Position numbers and translations under genes: made by a program. Below, one piece after another: positions 46,846 to 59,369 of a DNA stretch of 64,000 nucleotides (positions within the stretch are counted from its first letter, which is position 1; every line of letters starts with the position of its first letter). The notes below the pieces were generated by a model that saw only the letters and a program-made list of their open reading frames with translations, ran no database searches and had not been told where the DNA came from. Where the stretch lies: the NCBI GenBank assembly GCA_037953625.1, contig CM075651.1, positions 141,698,501-141,762,500 of the forward strand, in the 5' to 3' direction. The DNA is from Crotalaria pallida. Lineage: Eukaryota; Streptophyta; Magnoliopsida; Fabales; Fabaceae.

Positions 46846-48856
46846 TGTTTACACCCAATTTTGTCCGGGGTCAAAAATATTAGTTTGTAAAAATTTTGGG
46901 TTAATTAAATTTTTATTCTCAAATTTGTATAATTAAATAAATAGTGAGAAAAAAATAAAAAGCTTGTTTGAATGTATTATTCTTGTGTATTGAGTTATTT
47001 TTGGGGTTATTTAAAAAATAAGAATAAAAAAATAAGAAAAGATTTTGAAAAAAAAAGTTTTTTTGTAAAAAATTAAAAAAACGAATTTTAAAAAAGGTAA
47101 GATAAAAATGTGTTTTTGGTAAAAGATTTGATAAGTTTTTTGTGAGGATAAAGATAATTTTTTTTATTAAAAGGATTTGTTTTATTTATAAAAGGATTAT
47201 CATCATATTTGTTTTGATTTTAAAAGATTGAGAATTGATCTTTAACAAATTTAAAAGATTTGATTAAGGAATAAACCAGGGAATATTTCACTGGGCTTTC
47301 AAAGCCTATTGGAGAAACCCTATTTTTTTAACCTAATTTTTTTCCTATAAATAGAGCTCTTCTCCTCACAATTTCAAAACAGAATTTTATACACAATTTT
47401 GAAAATAGAGATTTTTTTAGAAGCAATTTACTCTAAAAAAATATTGTGCTTCGATTTCCGTGCCTACTACTCTTCTACTTCAGTCTTTAGTCTCAGTTTC
47501 TCGGTTTTTGTGTTGAATAATAAAACACTTCCTCTGCCAGTCTAAGTTCCTGGCCTCCAACACAGTAATACTCCCTTCGTCCATTCCAGGTACCTCTTTT
47601 CATCTCTTTTGTTTTCAGTTTTGTTTTTTTTTTAAAAAATATTAAAAAATAAAAATGTAGTCTTTTATATTTCAATTGTTGAGATTTTAATTATTATTTT
47701 TTATGAATCCTTTTTGATTGTTGAATAATAAATTTTTTTTTGCATTATCAATTAATTATGAAAGTATTCGCCTACTGTTTCAACTTTTGTTAATGCGCCA
47801 CGCTAATTAAAGAATTTTAGCCGATGAAGGAAAATTTGGAAGATGTCCGGAGTGACGGTTACACAAAAGTCTATCCATTAGTCTTGAGGTATTTCTTTGC
47901 AATCGGATTTGGCCATGAGTGTTGGCTGGGTTTGGTTCTAAAAAAATTTAAAAGTTTGGAATTTTAAGGTAAAAGTAATACTTTAAAGTTGCCGACGATA
48001 GAAATTAGGAAAAGGACGTGGTTGCGGTTCCGTAAATTTTACCTAATTATCTTGAGGCATATTTTTTATATTAGAGTTGGCCATGAGTGTTGGCTAAATC
48101 TAAATGGCAAAAATCAAAAGTAAATATTTCAGTTAAATCTCTTTTTAGTGTTAAAATCAATGTGAATAAATTCATTGATCCTTAACCGTTATAACAATGG
48201 TGAATATAAACAATTAAAAATAATTATTTCAAAGATAATAGTTTTGCTTACAAGTTTAGAATCTTTTTTTACCGCAACACAATTTTATATCGAAAAGGAA
48301 ATTTTGTAAACAAATCATTTTGAAATAATTTTTAGAACTAATTTTTATTGCTATAAATCTTTATTAAAATAGAAGTTTTAAATTCACCATTGTTATATCC
48401 AAATGTTATAGGATTTCATTTTATTCCGCAGAAAAATTGCTATTTAGGCAACCCATTTCTCAATCATAGTCATTTATCATCTTTGATAATATGCTGATAA
48501 AAATGGGATATATAAAATAAAAATAATGAACAATTTTTTTTTTATTAATAATTGAAAACCAAACCAAAATAATCAAGCAAATAATATAGACCAAATAGGT
48601 AACGTTCTTAGAACGGACGTGGTAGGGTGCTAATACCTTCCCTACTCGTAATCAACCCCCTAATCCAATCTCTGATACGAAGACCATTTTTTTAGGTGTC
48701 CAATTGCACCATTCCATTTTTATGGATAAATCAATTGGTGACGACTCCAAATCTCTTTAATTAATTTAAATATTAAATTAATTTAAATATTAAATTAATT
48801 ATATAATTATCTTTTTTTCATATTTTTTCGCGGCGCCCTTCGGGACGGTTGCGACA
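46846..48856 (+). repeat. Ogre 5' LTR
   Basis: TGTTTACACC..GGTTGCGACA, 2,011 bp. It includes the TATA box, an internal duplicated motif (CTTGAGG..TTGGCCATGAGTGTTGGCT at about 47882-47931 and 48051-48096), and a conserved distal part with GGGTGCTAATACCTTCCCT (48628 on). Confidence 0.9.
47346..47353 (+). promoter_or_regulatory. Ogre LTR TATA box
   Basis: TATAAATA followed by GAGCTCTTCTCC. The same box appears in the 3' LTR at 63748-63755. Confidence 0.65.
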
Positions 48857-48858
48857 GC

Positions 48859-48876
48859 TGGCGACTCCGCTGGGGA
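48859..48876 (+). other. Ogre primer-binding site (tRNA-Arg)
   Basis: TGGCGACTCCGCTGGGGA two bases after the LTR: the tRNA-Arg-complementary primer site characteristic of Ogre/Tat elements. Confidence 0.85.
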
Positions 48877-49437
48877 AATTTGAGGGTTAAGCCGTAATTT
48901 TCTTTGGTCTCTATGTATTGTTTGATTTGATTTTTTTTTTGTTTGGTTTTTCATTTTTATTTCTACATACTTGTGCCTTATTGATTATTTATTGTTTCCA
49001 TGCATAAGCCCTATGCCCGGGCCCAACACCTTTTAGGTTTAGATAGAGGGTTAAGTAGTGTTGCCTTGAGAGACCTTCGGTCTCCGTATAGGCTCATGAA
49101 AACCCCTCGCTCAAACTGAATCCTTTCCGCTTGAAGCCTATGATGGGCAAGGATAGGAGACCCTTTGTCAATCAAATTGATCATGACAAGGGGCAGTTTG
49201 GGGACCTGTTGATAGGAGTCATAGAACCTACCCTTTGCATTTTTTTTTACTTTAGAAATTACTTGGTGTCTTTGGAATTTCCTTTTAAAGTTATGCATTA
49301 ATTAACCAGCTTGCATTAAAAATAAATCCTCTTTTTCTTTTATTTCGTATTTGCTTACGCATATCCATTTGCATTCACGGTCCAAAATTGTAATATTATT
49401 GCTAAATCTCAGATTATTACTCCAATTCTTCGAAAGC

Positions 49438-51321
49438 ATGGATAAATTCGGCATGTCCTTCCAGTCCGTTGTGGTTGAAGATAGGTCAAAAGTCATAGAA
49501 GAGTCAGAAGCTATACAGCGAGAAGAAGGAGATTGTCTGCCTAAGGGAGTCGTTATCCCCTTGCCAGCAATAGGGAAAATTGACTTTGAACCAAACGATT
49601 TGAGAGCTCTGAAACAAGTTTGGCAACAAATGAGGAGGTCCGAAGACTTTGCTAAGAAATATGGGCTCATAGCGTTCCTCATTCAAGTCCGACCCAACAT
49701 TCCGATGTTGAAGGCTATGCTACACTTCTGGGATCCTTCGCTCCGATGCTTTACCTTCCAGCACATTGACATGGTTCCTACGATCGAAGAGTATTACAAA
49801 ATAATAAATGTGGATATACCTTCCAAAGAAAAGGTCTATTTCCCTTACGAAAGGAAAACTACTGCAAGGATACTCTCAAGATTGTTGGGCATTCATGTCG
49901 GTAAAATTCAAGATCAGATGATAGATAAAAAGGGTAACCTGAATGCTCACTATCTCTTACAGTTTGTCCAAAACAACATAGATACAGATCATGGCCTGAT
50001 TGCGTTTGCTCTTGCCATTTATGGATTAGTAATTTTTCCAAAAGTAAAGGGGCAAATCGATGGTCAGGTAGTCAAACTATTTGAGCAAATAGAGTATAAG
50101 GTGAATCCAGCAATACCCATCTTGGCGGAAACTATCCGATCATTGAATCATTGTAGGCTTAATAAGAGGGGATGATTCCGAGGTTGTACTCAGCTCTTGA
50201 CCATCTGGATGATCAGTCACCTTCCCGTCCAAACATGCTTCGATTTCCCTAAGATCGAATGGAATCTGTATAGACCGGGGTTTCATAACCCAGCAAGAGA
50301 ATATGGTAATGCGGCATGGCCTCTTGAAATGCCGACAAAGAATCAGTGGATTATGTTCTTCCTAGGTTTGCAGGAAGTAATTTGGATGGCTCCCTGGATG
50401 TCTCATACCTATGCAGTGTATAGGTGTGGAGATAAACCTTGGGTTCCTCTCATAGGCCCATGGGGAGTTATTGGCTATGCTCCTACCCTAGTTAGAAGAC
50501 AGTTGGGGTCAAAACAATTTATCCCCATGACCCATGGTCTAGCTGATTTCGAATTCTCGTACAGTGACGAGAATGTAGCCATGAAAGTCAAAGAAGCCAC
50601 CGAAGCCTGGAAGGACGTTCGATATGTGAAGCAAGGATTTTCTACAGGAACTACTCCCGGATATCCTCTATGGCAGGCTAACCACAGAAAAGGCTTTGTA
50701 GCCCCTAAAGTTGAAGGTCCTCATCTTCCTATCCATAATTTCAATGAACCATTTGATTATGTTGCCGAGGCTGAAGGAAGATACGAGATAATGTACCAAC
50801 AGCTGAAGGAAAAAGAGCTTGAAACTAAGGAGTTATGGAATAACAAGTTGCGAAGGATTGAAGAGGAGATGCAAGTTGAAAAAGGAAGGTCTGGTTGGAT
50901 GGAACAACAAACTCGAAGATGGAAAAACGAATACTCAAACCTTGATGTTTCACTTTCTGAGAAAAACAAAATGATTGCTTCCCTCAACCAAAAAAATGGA
51001 GCTATGCGTTCAGAATTAAAATATTTAAAGTCAAAACTAGAGGAAAGCAGCAAAACTATTTTTCTGCTACAAGAAGAAAAAGTGTCCCTGGATGCGGATA
51101 GAGTCTATTGGAGTGATAGAAGTCAACACTTTGAAGGGCAGCACAAAGATCTTCTCCAAAAAACCTGCCAACTTCTTAATGACATCCAAGGACTTGCAAG
51201 GAAGGCGCAAAAAAGGGCAAGAGAGGCTGAAGAAGCTGAGGAGGAAGCACCACCTGGGAAGGCCCGAGAATTATTAGTCACCATCAAGAAAGAATTGGAA
51301 TATTTTGGGAATTTCTATTGA
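49438..51321 (+). pseudogene. Ogre ORF1, one in-frame stop
   Basis: Starts MDKFGMSFQSVVVEDRSK and runs to 51321 in a single frame except for a TGA at 50173-50175. The N-terminal two thirds (VWQQMRRSEDFAKKYG.., ALFWD-type segments, IEEYYKIINVD, WPLEMPTKNQW) resemble the plant DUF7745 domain found in Ogre ORF1. The C-terminal ~180 residues are a long heptad-rich coiled coil (KELETKELWNNKLRR on) followed by an acidic EAEEAEEEAPP stretch. ORF1 lies upstream of gag, a hallmark of Ogre; its role is not established. Full length would be about 627 residues. Confidence 0.8.
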
Positions 51322-51590
51322 AGTAGGAGAAAAGAAGATTTTCTTTAGAATAAGCGATTGCAGTAATAATGGTAGGACTAGATGAGTTTTTCTGTTTTTT
51401 TCGTTGGAATTTGATTTTGTAATAAGGGAGATTTGGCAATAAAATTTACAATTTTGGATCACAATCATTCATTCATTCATTCATTCATTTCTTCATCTTT
51501 CATAGATTTTTATTAAATATTCAAAAAATATGGAAATTAGGAAAACTGCCTCCAAAGCACCCTTATCGGACTCGATTGCAAGTCAAGATT

Positions 51591-54244
51591 ATGGAAGAAC
51601 GTGAGGCGAATCAAAAGAACGATACAGAGTTAGCAGAAATCAAAAATCAAATGAATAAGATGATGGAAATGATACTCACGTTACAAAAAAATGAATCAAA
51701 TGGGAATGGGAATCCTAAAACGATGATGTTGAACAGCTTGTTTCTCCTCAATATCCTCCGGGTTTCACCCCAAACGTTCGTAATAATCAACACAGTGCAT
51801 CTGGGCAACACGTATACTCTACGGTCAATTGGCCACCCTACGGACTTCCTCCAGGATATGTCCCACCTTTCGCTGAAGAGGATCCTGTTCACGAGGAACT
51901 AATTCCGCACGTCGACGCTGAAGAAGACCCTACACATGTGGTTCACCAATCACACATCACTGTTGGGCCACAAGCCCATATCATTCCACACATACCCGGG
52001 GCAAGGCTTGGGGGGAATGAACCACACTTTCCTAATGGCACTCAAAGCAAGGAGAAAGAGAAGTTGGATCTAATAGAGGAAAGATTGAAAGCAATTGAAG
52101 GAGCAAACTATCAAGGACTAAAAGATGCTTTTGAGATGTGTTTAGTCCCGGAAGTTATTTTGCCCCCAAAATTCAAGCTGCCAGAATTTGAGAAGTACAA
52201 TGGAACTACCTGCCCAAATACTCACCTCCATATGTATGTACGGAAAATGTCGGCATACCACAAGGATGACAAGTTATTGATCCATTGTTTCCAAAATAGT
52301 CTCGTTGTCGGGGCTTTGAATTGGTATATACGATTTGAAAAAGACAATATCAGAATTTTTAGGGACTTGGCTGACGCTTTTGTTAAGTACTACAAGTACA
52401 ATGAAGATTCGGCGCCTGACCGCACTCAGCTTCAAAGTATGTTCCAAAAGCAGAATGAGAGTTTTAGAGAATATACCCAAAGATGGAGGGTCGTGGCTGC
52501 CCAAGTCATGCCTCGCATAGAAGAAGAGGAACAAATCTCATTATTTATAGAGACTCTTCAAAATCCCTACTATGATCGCATGGTGAGTAGTACTGCTAAC
52601 AGCTTCAATGCTTTAAAAAAGGTGGGAGAACGAATTGACAGTGGATTGAGGTGTGGAAAGATCACAGGAGACAATCTCGGATCGAGCACTGGGAAGAGAC
52701 CAAATTTTGTGAAAAAGAAGGAAGGAGAAACTCATGCCGTAACTAATGAAAGGAAGGGATATCAAAGAATCGACCATTATTCTAAGAATGCTTACACCAA
52801 TACTTATACCTCCAGCCCACAGGGGACTCAATATCAGCCCAATACATATGTTCATCAAAACCCCCACCAGTACCATCCACCAACTGTTCATTATCCACAA
52901 AATCTCACCCAAACATATTTCACACCACAGGCTATAAAACCTAACCAATCATATTTACCTCCACCGATCCCAAGCATAAACCAAACTTATACTTCCCAAG
53001 CAACCACAAACACAAGCCATACACATCCTCCTCAACAAATTAAAAACACAAACCCAAACCAACCTAATACATACCAAAGCCAGGATAGAAAAATTGTGAA
53101 CTTCGATCCTATCCCAATGTCTTACACTGAACTTTTTACTTTCCTTCAAAAACGAGGGGTGGTGACTCCCGTCCCCGGGAAAGTTCCTGAAAATCCGGGA
53201 CGTTGGTATGATCCAAATACGGCTTGTATATATCATTCAGGAGTGGTGGGCCATTCAGTAGAAAACTGCAAAGCGTTCAAGTATAAAGTTCAAAGCCTAA
53301 TCGACTCGAAGTGGTTAGATTTCAAGCAAGTGGCTCCTAATGTCTCAGGGAACCCTTTACCTAACCATTCCAGCCAAGGGGTCAATGCAGTAGAAAATTT
53401 CTGTGAAGAGATGTGCATAGAACGTTTAGTGGATGTTAAGATGCCTATGAGGTTCATATTTCAAGAGATGTGTAAACAAGGTTTGATTGAAGTATTGGTC
53501 AAATAAGAAATGGGGAACGATTTGGAAGTTTGTGAGATGCATGGGAGGACAGGTCACACTCTAGAAGATTGTGATGATTTTAAACAATTGTTGCAAAAAC
53601 TCATGGATGCCAAGCTGGTCATGATAATGAAGAAAGGTTATAGTAATGGAATCAACATGATGAGAAGCTCAAGTGAAAAATTCGATACCAATGATATCCC
53701 AGCGACGATTCAGAAGTTTGAACCGGTGCTCGATATTCCAGATAATGCGTTGTTATACCCCTCTGAAGCCCGGTGGGAACCAGTGATAGGGGAGATGCCA
53801 AACCCTTTCCCTTATAAGTCGGACAAATCAGTGCCATGGAGGTACGGGAAGCCGTTGACTGGTATCCCAGGTGTATCTGACAAATCAAAAGAGGTAAGCA
53901 ACATAGCTGGAGTTGGGGGAATGACTAGAAGTGGAAGAATGTATAGTCCTGTTGAATTAAAACCATCTTCTGCAAAAACTAGCAAATTAGGAGAAGGGGT
54001 CATATTTCCCGAGGTTGATAGTGCCAAAATGGGTCCTGACGGGCCCGAATCAGAGCGAAAAGATTTTGAGACCAAGAAAGAGGTCTCCACTGAAGAGGCT
54101 TTTGAATTCTTGAAGTTTATCAAACAAAGTGAATATAAAGTGATTGACCAGTTAAACCACACACCCGCTCGGATTTCGTTATTATCTCTACTAATGAATT
54201 CTGAACCACACAGGAATGTATTGCTGAAGGTGCTGAATCAGTAG
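51591..54244 (+). pseudogene. Ogre gag, frameshifted and interrupted
   Basis: The N-terminus MEEREANQKNDTELAEIK is out of frame with the main part; the shift lies near 51720 in a run of A. The main frame carries the Retrotrans_gag domain (FELPEFEKYNGT-like start, YVRKMSAYHKDD, LVVGALNWYIRF, RTQLQSMFQKQNESFREYTQ). A long Gln/Pro/Tyr/Thr-rich linker (about 52790-53080) follows, then a knuckle-like CIYHSGVVGHSVENC. A TAA at 53504-53506 interrupts it; the same frame continues with CEMHGRTGHTLEDC, a second knuckle. The C-terminal piece leads toward protease but shifts frame near 54240. Capsid assembly is the family function; this copy is dead. Confidence 0.82.
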
Positions 54245-54249
54245 AAAGG

Positions 54250-55248
54250 TTGGATGGCATAGTGAATAATATAGTTGCTGACAATTACATCACTTACACG
54301 GATGACGAAATTCCACCTGAGGGGACTGGTCACATCGAAGCCCTTCACATTTCCATGACGTATCGAGGTTGTCAGGTGGCAAGGGTTTTGATAGATAATG
54401 GTTCATCGTTAAATGTCATGACCAAAAGAACCTTTGCTAGGCTCCCGATTGACACTTCCCTCTTGAAGCCAAGCAATATGATCGTCAAAGCATTTGAAGG
54501 ATCAAGGAGAGAATCAGTGGGGGAAATTGAACTACCTATGAAAATAGGACCATGCACTTTTCAGATCTTATTCCAAGTAATGGACATAAACCCGACTTAT
54601 ACTTGCTTATTGGGAAGACCTTGGATTCATACTAGTGGTGCGGTACCCTCTTCCTTGCATCAAAAAGTGAAGTGTATCGCAAATGGGAAACTTATAGTCA
54701 TTTTCGGGGAAGAAGATGTATTGGTGACGCAACCATCAAATATTCCTTATATTGAAGCAGCTGAGGAGGCTTTTGAAACGGCTTTCCAAGCACTGGAGAT
54801 AGCAAATGCCACATTTGTTAAAGAAGGAAGTCCCCTGTTGAAGCTTAGACCTTCTGAAGCTTCTCTCATGGTGGCGAAAATCATGATAGAAAATGGGTAT
54901 CAGCCAGGCAAAGGGCTTGGAAAATATGAACAAGGACCAGTTGATATGCCAATACTCTATGACAACAAATATCGGTATGGATTAGGATATATACCTACAA
55001 AAGTTGATAAGATCCGAATCGCCAAAGAGAAAAAGCAGAAGAGGTTGGCCCGTTTGGGGCATTGTGAGTACAAGGTTGACAAAATTCCCATTCCGCATAT
55101 CAGCTACAGCTTCAGCAGTGCTGGATTCGATTTTGTAAGGGATGTTGCTGCAGTGATGGATGATTGCTCTAATGATATGGATAGCTTCATAATCCAACAT
55201 CCGCCCGGCACCGTGTTGAACAACTGGATAGAGGAGGAATTCCCATGA
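54250..55248 (+). pseudogene. Ogre protease region with G-patch-like segment
   Basis: A retropepsin-like aspartic protease: the active site reads VLIDNGSSLNVM (DNGS in place of the common DTGS/DSGS), with flap/second-half motifs ending YTCLLGRPWIH. Downstream, about residues 205-240, lies a glycine-rich segment IENGYQPGKGLGKYEQG that resembles a G-patch. This frame is open for 332 codons but is out of frame with gag and ends at TGA 55246. A shift near 55240 may account for that stop, since another frame reads on toward the candidate splice donor. Confidence 0.78.
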
Positions 55249-55268
55249 CTTTTGTGCCACATGGAAAA

Positions 55269-55482
55269 GTAATTAATGTATTTGAAATCATTGGTTCCGC
55301 CCAAAGCCATTGATTTCTTCTTAGCACTAAATAAGGGCATACTCCATTTCATATTGTCAAATATAAGTTTTCATGAATAAAATGCATGTGTTTTCGTTAA
55401 TCCTATTTTCTTTTTTTTCTTTTCCTTTAAAAGGATAATAATAATAATAATCATGAAAAATATAGATTTTACAATAATGCAG
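55269..55482 (+). other. Probable Ogre intron between pro and RT
   Basis: A GTAATT donor-like site at 55269 and an acceptor TTACAATAATGCAG ending at 55482 enclose AT-rich, stop-filled sequence. Immediately after the acceptor a frame opens (SDCESENNDHVSN..) that joins the RT lead region. Ogre elements are known to carry an intron at this place. The acceptor is well supported; the donor is a guess. Confidence 0.5.
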
Positions 55483-56265
55483 ATCTGACTGCGAATCCGA
55501 AAATAATGATCATGTTAGTAACCCATCATATAATTTCGATTACTTTCCTAGCCAGACTGAAGAAGAGAATAATGATGACAATTGGGAGACACATCCTGAA
55601 TTACTCCGAATGGTTGAACAAGAAGCTAGAGAAATTCAACCTCATGAAGAGCCCACTAAAGTAATTAACTTGGGGAGAGAGGATGATAAAAAAGAGATCA
55701 GAGTTGGAACAATCTTGAAAATCAGTGAACGAAAAAGGTTGGTTCAGTTGTTACATGGTCATACCGTGATATACCGGGATTGGATCGTAACATAGACGAG
55801 CACAAGCTGCCATTGAAGCCTGAATGCCCACCTGTGAAACAAAAATTAAGGAGGATGAAAACTGACATCTCGTTGAAAGTGAAAGAAGAAATACAAAAGT
55901 GGCTAGAAGCGGGATTTATAACAGTGTCAAAATATCCTGAATGGGTCCAAACCCGTTTTGACCAGTTAAGTCTCATTGAAGGAAAGAGATTAGTTGCTTT
56001 ATGTCATGGCCAATTGTATCAAAAGAGAATTATTAAGGCTCATGCTAAGAAAGTCCGCCCACGTCACTTTCGAAAAGGGGATCTAGTGCTTAAGAAGATT
56101 CTACCTATCCAGAAAGATCACAGGGGAAAGTGGACTCCGAATTATGAAGGACCCTATGTCGTAAAAAAGGCTTTCTCTGGAGGGGCCCTGATTTTGACCA
56201 ACATGGATGGAGAAGACTTGCGACTCTCAGTGAATTCAGATGCTGTAAAAAAGTATTATGCTTGA
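55483..56265 (+). pseudogene. Ogre RT start fused to integrase end by internal deletion
   Basis: The first part (to about 55940) is the conserved pre-RT and first RT segment: VINLGREDDKKEIRVGT, then, after a frameshift or small deletion near 55756, DEHKLPLKPECPPVKQKLRR and SLKVKEEIQKWLEAGFI. The frame then passes directly into an integrase C-terminal region: RFDQLSLIEGKRL, CHGQLYQKRIIKAHAKKVRP, FRKGDLVLKKILP, GKWTPNYEGPYVVKK. All RT catalytic motifs, RNase H and the integrase zinc finger and DDE core are absent. No enzymatic function is possible. Confidence 0.85.
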
Positions 56266-58138
56266 GAGTATCTAAAAAGAATAATAAAAAAAGAAGAAAA
56301 AGGAAGTTGTATGTTTGTTTAGTAGTATATTCTTATGCGTTGATCACATCAATGTTTTACTAAACCTTTTTTCATATGCATAGTAAAGAATGTTTAATTC
56401 ATGGATCAGGATGGAGGGGGATGTAAATAAAATCCTATATGATGTGGACTCTCGAACAGTTCTTTTCTAATGATATGAGGCTTCTTTGTAAATCCCAAAC
56501 ACTAAGGAGATACCCCTAGTCACCCCATTGAGCCTTGACATCATGAATGGAGATCGTTTCTATATTACCTATTGAATATTCATAACCAGGGTCGGGTAGA
56601 ATCGTTTGACAAATTTTCTGCTCAGCATTCAATCACTAACAAAAAGTCTACCTTGGTTTCAAAACCCAAAAGTAATTGGTCACGGGATGAGTGGGGATCA
56701 GAATATGGATACAAAAAAAAAGGAAAGAAAAAAGAAAAAAAAAAGAGGAAAATTCCCGAATAATAATATAAAAAAAAAGAGAGGAAGAGAACCCCGCTGA
56801 GAATCTGCAATGGATATCCAGACAATGGTTAAAGTAAATCAAGATCTCTTCACAATTTCTAGTAGTGATTGAATGTTGTTGATAAAAAAAGAAAATTTGT
56901 CGAGAGGTAGGATATGGGAGAAAAGGAGAAAAGGAGAAGGGGGGAAACAAAATGCTTTGAGCCATATACCCTTTCTTTTCATAAACCTTCAGTCAGGCCA
57001 CGATACAAGCTTAAAAGACCTCGTTGAAGATTGAACAGTTCGAGATAAACATCAGGGTAAAAGAAAACTGACTCCAAGAGAAAGATCCTGCATCCTAATA
57101 AATATTATATGCATGTTATTATTACAAACAAAATTCATTTCCTTTACAGTGATCATAGCATAAGTATCTACTTTTAAAGAAGCATGCAAACTAAAATAAA
57201 ATAGAATGAGCTCGTTAGGTCGAAAACCTGAAAAGGCGGCCTAGGCAGAAGTTAGAGCAATTTACTAGGTTGAAAACCCGAAAGGGCGACCTACCGTTTT
57301 TTTTTAAAAAAAAAAAAAGGTACCTCAAGCTAGTACCATGCAAGACACAATGTCCATGGGTCAAACTGGGGCAGATTTTTTTTATTATTTTCAAGAAAAT
57401 AATAAAAAAACACAGATGGCAAACAACCAATGCAAAGAAAGACGAGACGAACAACCAAGTGAAACTCAAAATCTACAACTGGACACTGGGGCAATTTTCT
57501 TAATCCAAAGCGTTTGATTGCGACCTCATTAGATCTTTCAGAAGAAAGGAGGGAGAGTGCTAAATTCTTGATGGGAAAAATTAACATGGTTCATTAAAAA
57601 GGATCGTTTGCAGAAATGTAAATATGTTTACTAAATCTTGCCTTTGTCAAGAATGACCTTGTTTAAAGTCCTAAATATGTTTTACACGGTATGATGCATT
57701 CATTCACGAACTTGTACTGACAATATAGAAATGTTGTATAAAACTTTTGTTTAAAGCATAAAGTTCATATTTGTGAATAACAATAATGTTTTACCAGATA
57801 TTTAGTGGGATCCCTGAGGCGGGAAACATAGTGCAACCAAAGAAGTGATTAACTGTTTGTTGATTCTGCGAAAGAGATCCGGTCTAATCCCTTCTCAAGT
57901 ATGGCATAGTGCATAAGGGTGCCAAGGGGCAGTCACAATGACAAAATTATGATCAATTTCCTATTTTTTTGGCTCATGTGCATTGCATCACGTCAATATA
58001 TCCATGCATATTAAGCATTCGAAATCACATATCCTCTCATTATTAGTGTAAGTGCTCATAGACATTCACAGCCACAACAAAGATTACTATCATTGTCGCA
58101 TGTCTCAAGTTTACTTTAAGTTTTATTTTATTTCTTCT
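56266..58138 (+). other. Ogre 3' untranslated region, proximal part
   Basis: No coding potential beyond low-complexity Lys/Arg ORFs. A 2-unit duplication near 57215 and 57268 has the form AGGTCGAAAACCTGAAAAGG.. / AGGTTGAAAACCCGAAAGGG.., each followed by CGGCCTA/CGACCTA. CTGGGGCA occurs at 57367 and 57486. Confidence 0.6.
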
Positions 58139-59263
58139 ACCACGAGTTCCGGCAGTACCCCGACCTGCGTCCTCGTTTCCATTATTTTATTTTCAGTTCC
58201 CGAGTTCCGGCAGTACCCCGACCTGCGTCCTCGTCTTTAATTATTTTTAATTTTCTCTACCACGAGTTCCGGCAGTACCCCGACCTGCGTCCTCGTTTCC
58301 ATTATTTTATTTTCAGTTCCCGAGTTCCGGCAGTACCCCGACCTGCGTCCTCGGTTTTGATTATTTTTTTTAATTTTCTCTACCACGAGTTTCGGCAGTA
58401 CCCCGACCTGCGTCCTCGTTTCCATTATTTTATTTTCAGTTCCCGAGTTCCGGCAGTACCCCGACCTGCGTCCTCGGCTTTAATTATTTTTAATTTGCTT
58501 TACCACGAGTTCCGGCAGTACCCCGACCTGCGTCCTCGGCTTTAATTATTTTTAATTTTCTCTACCACGAGTTCCGGCAGTACCCCGACCTGCGTCCTCG
58601 TTTTCATTATTTTATCTTCAATTCCCGAGTTCCGGCAGTACCCCGACCTGCGTCCTCGGTTTTAATTATTTTTAATTTCCTTTACCACGAGTTCCGGTAG
58701 TACCCCGACCTGCGTCCTCGTTTTCATTATTTTATTTTCAGTTCCCGAGTTCCGGCAGTACCTCGACCTGCGTCCTCGGTTTTAATTATTTTTAATTTTC
58801 TCTACCACGAGTTCCGGCAGTACCCCGACCTGCGTCCTCGTTTTCATTATTTTATCTTCAGTTCCCGAGTTCCGGCAGTACCCCGACCTGCGTCCTCGGT
58901 TTTAATTATTTTTAATTTCCTTTACCACGAGTTCCGGCAGTACCCCGACCTGCGTCCTCGTTTTCATTATTTTATTTTCAGTCCCCGAGTTCCGGCAGTA
59001 CCCCGACCTGCGTCCTCGGTTTTAATTATTTTTAATTTCCTTTACCACGAGCTTTGGCAGTACCCCGACCTGCGTCCTCGTTTTCATTATTTTATTTTCA
59101 GTCCCCGAGTTCCGGAAGTACCCCGACCTGCGTCCTCGGTTTTAATTGTTTTTAATTTCCTCTACTACGAGTTCCGGCAGTACCTTGACCTGCGTCCTCG
59201 TTTTTCATTATTTTATTTTCAGTTCCCGAGTTCCAGGACTACCCCGACCTGCGTCCTCAGATT
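58139..59263 (+). repeat. Tandem repeat array in the Ogre 3' UTR, 19 monomers in a dimeric pattern
   Basis: A 33-bp GC-rich core (CGAGTTCCGGCAGTACCCCG followed by ACCTGCGTCCTCG) repeats every 58-64 bp, 19 times. AT-rich connectors alternate between two kinds (CATTATTTTATTTTCAGTTCC and TTTAATTATTTTTAATTTCC), making a ~122-bp dimer unit. The phase breaks once at 58444-58568, where two same-type connectors follow each other. Ogre 3' UTRs are known to hold such arrays, which can seed satellites. Confidence 0.92.
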
Positions 59264-59369
59264 TATTTATCATCATTTAACAAAAAAAAAAAAACTCCGA
59301 CTTACTTTAGTTCTTTCAATATCTGACGCTCTCTTCAACAAAATTGGTGTCTACGTCTTTACTCATTAC

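Noticed and set aside
47571..47605. Stowaway start (CTCCCTTCGTCC) in the Ogre LTR
   Set aside because: No complementary end within a plausible distance, and it is present identically in both LTRs; likely a chance or ancient remnant.
52613..53236. Minus-strand ORFs over Ogre gag
   Set aside because: Antisense shadows of the gag coding frame, without start context or domains.
57500..58425. ORFs reading through the tandem array (for example EFRQYPDLRPR repeats)
   Set aside because: The translation merely follows repeat periodicity in several frames and both strands; the array is in a known 3' UTR position.
58139..59263. Regular ~33-bp repeats with ~25-31 bp connectors, superficially CRISPR-like
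   Set aside because: The connectors are only two alternating sequences, not unique spacers, and the array lies in a plant retrotransposon 3' UTR.
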